Shown here piece after piece: positions 3,638 to 7,026 of a DNA stretch of 7,026 nt; position 1 is the first letter of the stretch; each line of letters begins with the position of its first letter. The position numbers were made by a program, and so were the translations under genes. Below the pieces are notes generated by a model. The model searched no databases, was not told where the DNA came from, and saw only the letters and a program-made list of their open reading frames with translations. This DNA is from Planctomycetota bacterium (lineage in GTDB: Bacteria; Planctomycetota; Planctomycetia; Isosphaerales; Isosphaeraceae), in assembly GCA_021807585.1 (NCBI GenBank), contig JAKBCQ010000129.1, positions 1 through 7,026 of the forward strand, given 5' to 3'.

Positions 3638-6514
3638 ATGAACATGAATCTACCGGCGATCATCGGCAAATCGAGCGGGACCGAAGTCGAATTGGCGGAT
3701 CGAGCGACGGCCGAAGCGAACACCGAGGCGTTCCGCGTCTTGGTCGATCGAGCGCGGCGAAAAACCGGCAAGATTCCCCCGGAAACGATCGCCAGGCTCG
3801 CGATGGCGGTCGTCCCGGCGCACGAGTTTCCCGTTCGGCTCGAGGCGTTGGACGCGATCATTCGCCGGTGGGACGGAGTGAAACGCGATCAATTACGCGT
3901 CGCCGACCGCCCCAAGGGAAGCGTTCTCGGGCTTTACGCCACCCGCCGCCATGGCGCCAAAACGCGACCGTATCGAACCCTCCTCCGCTCGGTCGATCCG
4001 ATCAATGGATCGTGCGATTGCCCCGATTTCACCCATAATTCGCTTGGTATCTGTAAACACATCTTCGCCATATTGGCGTATTTGTATGAAAAGCCGGGGC
4101 TTATCGATCGCGCCGCGCGCGAGTTCCACCGATCGAGGATGATGGAATATTCAAGGCTCGTTTGGAATCCCGTTCGCCCGCTCACGGGAACGGGGGATTG
4201 GCTCGACCGCGTTTCGTGGTTCGAGGGCTTGAACGACTTCGAATCAGAAACTCAGAATGTCTTGGATATGCTCTCGTATCATTTTCGAGAGCCGCGCGAG
4301 GGTTATCGAACGCTCCGATCCGCTCACGCCGACGATCACGCCCGCCGGCTCACGCTCGTCAAAGGATTGAATCTGCTCGTTTGCGCCGCTCGCGAGAACC
4401 AAGTCTTCGATCCGGCGCTCGAAAGCCTGCTCGCTCGCGAGGAATCGAGGCTCAGGTCGATCGTCGACCACAAGCTGACGACCTCCGAACGACGCGCCGC
4501 GCGGAAAGGTCTGAAGAAACCGTTGTATTCGTATCAACGTGAAGGTGTGAACAAGTTTTTGGAGACGGGTCGGCTTTTGCTCGCCGACGACATGGGTTTG
4601 GGGAAGACGGCGCAGGCGATCGCGTGCTGCGATATTCTCCATCGTTTGGGTCGGGTTGAGCGGGGTTTGATCGTCACGCCGGCGTCGCTGAAGCCGCAGT
4701 GGAAGCGCGAATGGGGAGAATTTTCGCGGCTGCCGATCGAGATCGTCGACGGATCGCCCGCCGAGCGCGCGCGGTTCTTCGAAACGACGCGAAACGGTTT
4801 TCTCATTATAAATTATGAGCAAGTGATCCGCGATTTGGAGACGATCCGAGCCTGGGCGCCCGACTTCGTCGTTTTGGACGAGGCTCAACGGATCAAGAAC
4901 TGGGCGACAAAGACGGCGCTCTCGGTGAAGGGGCTCAATCCCCGCTATCGGCTCGTTTTAACGGGGACGCCGATGGAGAATCGGATCGACGAACTCGCGT
5001 CGATCGTCGAGTGGGTCGACGAACTCGCCCTCGAACCCAAATGGAGGCTCGCGCCGTTGCACGCGATCCGCTCCGACGGACGGAAAGAAATTGTCGGAGT
5101 AAAACATCTGGATACGTTGCGATCTCGGCTCGCGCCGTGCATGATTCGGCGGGTCCGTCAGGAGGTGCTCGATCAACTTCCGCCGCGAACCGACGTCCGC
5201 ACTCCGATCGAGATGACCGCCGCGCAGCGCGACGAGCACGACGATCTCATTCAGCCGATCCTTCAAATCATGCAGCGCTCGCTCACTCGTCCGCTCACGC
5301 AGGCCGAGTTCCTCAAATTGATGAGCCTGCTGACGATGCAGCGGATTATCTCGAACGGTTTGGCGCAAATGCATTTTGACGACGTTTGGCCGACGATCCG
5401 CGACCGAGCCCCCGACGAAACCGTGCTTCAGGGGCTCTCCGCCCCCAAGTTGATCGAGCTTCGAACGCTTGTGCGTCAACTTGTTTTGGAACAGGGGCGG
5501 AAGGTCGTGATCTTCAGCCAATGGAGAAGGATGCTTGCGCTCGCATATTGGGCTGTGAACGATATTTTGGCCGAACAGGGCCTTCGAGCCGGGCTCTTCA
5601 CGGGCGCCGAGGGGGGTCGAAGACGGACGCAAAACATCGTCGAATTTCACGACGATCCGAGCTTTCGGATCCTCTTCGCGACCGATGCGGGGGGTGTCGG
5701 GTTGAACCTTCAGCACGCGTCGAATTGCGTGATCAATCTCGAATTGCCGTGGAATCCCGCGGTTCTTGAACAACGGATCGGCCGAATTTATCGCATCGGG
5801 CAAAAGCAACCGATCGACGTTTACAACCTTGTTTGCGAGGAGGGGATCGAATCGCGGATCGCGACGATTTTGGATTCGAAGCAGGCGTTCTTCAAGGGGC
5901 TTTTCGACGGCGATTCGGATTCGTTGCGGTTCGATCAATCGACGTCGTTCCTTTCACGTATTCAAAAGCTGATCGATCCTTCGTTGCTTTCGCCCAAAGC
6001 CGACACGGTCGCAGGGGACGATCAAACCGAGACGATCGACCTTTCCGAAGTCGATGTCGATATGGATTCGACCGAGGCGCTCGATTTGATGATCGATCGA
6101 GCCGACGAGGCGCTCGCGCTCGCGGCGAGCGAGATCGATTTATCTGAGAGCGCGATCGCGACCTCGAACGAGCGCGGGAAGATCGCTCATCGCGCGACGA
6201 ACGGATCGATTGATTCAGCAGTCGATCATATATTGGATCCCGATTCTCACGCGGGCGAGCCGGCGAGCTTTGATCGTTCGGTCGATCGCGAGACGTCGAT
6301 CGCGGCGCGAACCGGGTCCGATTCCGAGCCCGCTTCGGCGCCGATTCTTCCGCGCGAAGTCGCGCGGCTTTTCGGCGATATCGACGTTCGTCGCGAGCCT
6401 GGAGGCAAGGTGGTGATCGAGGCCGGCGCCGACGCCGCCGAGTCGCTGATCGCGCTTTTTCAGGGGATGGCCGGGCTGCTCAAGTCGGTCTCGTCGAAGC
6501 CCGACGAGGTCTAA
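3638..6514 (+). CDS. SWIM zinc-finger SNF2-family ATPase/DNA translocase (958 aa)
   Basis: This is a superfamily 2 Snf2/Swi2-type motor, expected to use ATP to translocate on duplex DNA and remodel or strip protein-DNA complexes; its bacterial target is unknown. Numbering from ATG 3638: a SWIM zinc finger at about 115-150 (Cys126, Cys128, Cys139, His141 in CDCPDF...CKH), then a linker. The N-lobe follows from about 295, with Walker A DDMGLGKT (317-324), DEAQ (414-417) and LTGTPMEN (441-448). The C-lobe has KVVIFSQW (622-629), TDAGGVGLNLQ (682-692) and the arginine-finger motif QRIGRIYRIGQ (712-722). All ATPase motifs are intact. The tail (about 787-900) is acidic and low-complexity, and a short ordered segment ends the protein. 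ATG 3638 is chosen because AAGGAA lies 3-4 bases upstream. ATG 3644 is an alternative, and ATG 3581 adds 19 charged residues but would sit at the predicted transcription start with no Shine-Dalgarno. No methylase, nuclease or other partner gene is nearby. Confidence 0.92.
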   Translation: MNMNLPAIIGKSSGTEVELADRATAEANTEAFRVLVDRARRKTGKIPPETIARLAMAVVPAHEFPVRLEALDAIIRRWDGVKRDQLRVADRPKGSVLGLYATRRHGAKTRPYRTLLRSVDPINGSCDCPDFTHNSLGICKHIFAILAYLYEKPGLIDRAAREFHRSRMMEYSRLVWNPVRPLTGTGDWLDRVSWFEGLNDFESETQNVLDMLSYHFREPREGYRTLRSAHADDHARRLTLVKGLNLLVCAARENQVFDPALESLLAREESRLRSIVDHKLTTSERRAARKGLKKPLYSYQREGVNKFLETGRLLLADDMGLGKTAQAIACCDILHRLGRVERGLIVTPASLKPQWKREWGEFSRLPIEIVDGSPAERARFFETTRNGFLIINYEQVIRDLETIRAWAPDFVVLDEAQRIKNWATKTALSVKGLNPRYRLVLTGTPMENRIDELASIVEWVDELALEPKWRLAPLHAIRSDGRKEIVGVKHLDTLRSRLAPCMIRRVRQEVLDQLPPRTDVRTPIEMTAAQRDEHDDLIQPILQIMQRSLTRPLTQAEFLKLMSLLTMQRIISNGLAQMHFDDVWPTIRDRAPDETVLQGLSAPKLIELRTLVRQLVLEQGRKVVIFSQWRRMLALAYWAVNDILAEQGLRAGLFTGAEGGRRRTQNIVEFHDDPSFRILFATDAGGVGLNLQHASNCVINLELPWNPAVLEQRIGRIYRIGQKQPIDVYNLVCEEGIESRIATILDSKQAFFKGLFDGDSDSLRFDQSTSFLSRIQKLIDPSLLSPKADTVAGDDQTETIDLSEVDVDMDSTEALDLMIDRADEALALAASEIDLSESAIATSNERGKIAHRATNGSIDSAVDHILDPDSHAGEPASFDRSVDRETSIAARTGSDSEPASAPILPREVARLFGDIDVRREPGGKVVIEAGADAAESLIALFQGMAGLLKSVSSKPDEV

Positions 6515-6538
6515 CACGACACCGCGGTGATCTTTCCA

Positions 6539-6562
6539 AATCTCGAAGATTGTGTCGAGATT
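6539..6562 (+). terminator. Inverted repeat after the SNF2 stop, possible weak terminator
   Basis: AATCTCGA (6539-6546) and TCGAGATT (6555-6562) form a perfect 8-bp stem with an 8-base loop, beginning 25 bases after the TAA. No T-run follows, so Rho-independent termination is uncertain. The right arm is also part of an 11-base tandem duplication (AGATTGTGTCG at 6547-6557, AGATTGTATCG at 6558-6568). Confidence 0.3.
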
Positions 6563-6844
6563 GTATCGAGCACATTGAGATATGCGGATATGCAGACGCA
6601 GAATCTCTCAAAAACCCCTAAAAAACAAGCCGTTTCGCGCTTTCCGAACACCCCTCAATAAAAATCGAGAAAAACCGAAAACGGGTCTTGCAATCCGATT
6701 GCGCGGTCGTTGGCGTATGGAATTTAGACCGATCGACGTGATTCGGAACTTAACGATTCATTTATCGATCGATCGACTCTCGGCGGTTACCCCCCACCGC
6801 CCCCGCGTCGTCATCAGGTTTGGTTTGGGTCGTGCGAACGACTC

Positions 6845-6875
6845 TCCGGGAGGGCGAGGCGCCGACCGAGCCGGC
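6845..6875 (+). repeat. Planctomycete-type GC-rich intergenic repeat, copy 1
   Basis: This 31-base element begins TCCGGGAGGGCGAGG and ends CCGACCGAGCCGGC, and is identical to copy 2. It contains GGCGCC and can fold imperfectly: GGCGAGG opposes CCGAGCC with two mismatches, and the outer CCGG ends can pair. Five T residues follow directly, which would suit a terminator on the plus strand. From memory it resembles a short repeat scattered through planctomycete genomes; I cannot verify that here. Confidence 0.8.
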
Positions 6876-6898
6876 TTTTTGTATCATTATCGTTTGAT

Positions 6899-6929
6899 TC
6901 CGGGAGGGCGAGGCGCCGACCGAGCCGGC
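6899..6929 (+). repeat. Planctomycete-type GC-rich intergenic repeat, copy 2
   Basis: This is identical over 31 bases to copy 1 and in the same orientation, with a 54-base period and an AT-rich 23-base spacer. It is followed by ATTTTGAAAAT, a partial match to the T-run after copy 1. Confidence 0.8.
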
Positions 6930-7013
6930 ATTTTGAAAATCACCAAAACGAAGACGGCTCAACCGGCGGTTCGCAGTCCTTAAGAGATGCTCTTTGAATA
7001 ATTCGGCTCACAC

Positions 7014-7018
7014 GGAGG
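7014..7018 (+). promoter_or_regulatory. Shine-Dalgarno at the right edge, probably of a gene starting just outside
   Basis: GGAGG is followed by eight bases (TTTGCCCT) to the window end, so a start codon at about 7027 would be ideally spaced. An AATAAT at 6997-7002 could be its -10 box, but I see no good -35 box. Confidence 0.4.
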
Positions 7019-7026
7019 TTTGCCCT

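Larger units (their letters stand above)
6515..7026. other. 512-base intergenic region without a supported gene
   Basis: The open frames here (6582-6983 plus, 6762-6962 minus) have no ribosome binding site and mostly translate the intergenic repeats, giving PGGRGADRAG or AGSVGASPSR. The region contains the inverted repeat at 6539-6562, a short dyad GCAAT-CCG-ATTGC (6690-6702), the two long repeats at 6845-6929, a small hairpin AAGAG-ATG-CTCTT (6982-6994) and a Shine-Dalgarno at the right edge. Confidence 0.6.

Noticed and set aside
4958..5938. Long minus-strand open frame of 326 codons
   Set aside because: It is fully antisense to the SNF2 helicase core with intact motifs; the lack of stops follows from GC-rich codon use on the coding strand.
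3638..6514. SNF2 gene as a DISARM-like or other phage-defence component
   Set aside because: No methylase, DUF1998, phospholipase D or nuclease gene is adjacent, and the SWIM-SNF2 architecture is common in bacterial chromosomes outside defence islands.
6845..6929. CRISPR-like pair of repeats
   Set aside because: There are only two copies with one short AT-rich spacer, no cas genes, and a type resembling planctomycete dispersed repeats.
6582..6983. Open frame of 133 codons after the SNF2 gene
   Set aside because: There is no ribosome binding site, the composition is Arg-rich, and it translates both intergenic repeats as PGGRGADRAG.

Overview
The window most likely comes from the chromosome of a planctomycete (phylum Planctomycetota, possibly an Isosphaeraceae relative; this is inference). 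Three things suggest it: a very large surface-protein gene whose N-terminus carries the basic LExLExRxLxS signature of planctomycetal exported giants, two copies of a GC-rich intergenic repeat of a kind I associate with these genomes, and moderately GC-rich DNA strikingly loaded with GATC/CGATCG.

Layout. On the minus strand, 1-1073 is the 5' part (357 codons, no stop inside the window) of a Thr/Ser/Asn/Gly-rich repetitive surface protein. A 572-base stretch without a gene follows (1074-1645). It holds an AT-rich island, a possible minus-strand promoter and a hairpin with a T-run close to the surface-protein start. Next, on minus, is a short gene of unknown function (1646-1891, 81 aa) with a strong Shine-Dalgarno. 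It is divergent from a DUF971 / GBBH-like N-terminal domain protein (1985-2323, plus), and two extended -10 elements lie back to back in the 93-base gap. A family 2 glycosyltransferase (2446-3465, plus, GTG start) comes next. The largest complete gene is a SWIM zinc-finger SNF2-type ATPase (3638-6514, plus) with its own sigma70-like promoter. The last 512 bases have no gene. They contain an inverted repeat after the SNF2 stop, the pair of planctomycete-type repeats and a Shine-Dalgarno at the very edge that probably belongs to a gene beginning just outside.

The genes do not form an obvious pathway. DUF971 and the glycosyltransferase could share a transcript (122-base gap, same strand, no clear terminator between them). 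The SNF2 gene appears to be its own unit. I see no integrase, transposase, CRISPR array, tRNA, rRNA or recognisable defence cluster. The points most worth a second look are the GATC over-representation, the possible regulated leader before the surface-protein gene, the divergent promoter pair and the small unknown protein.
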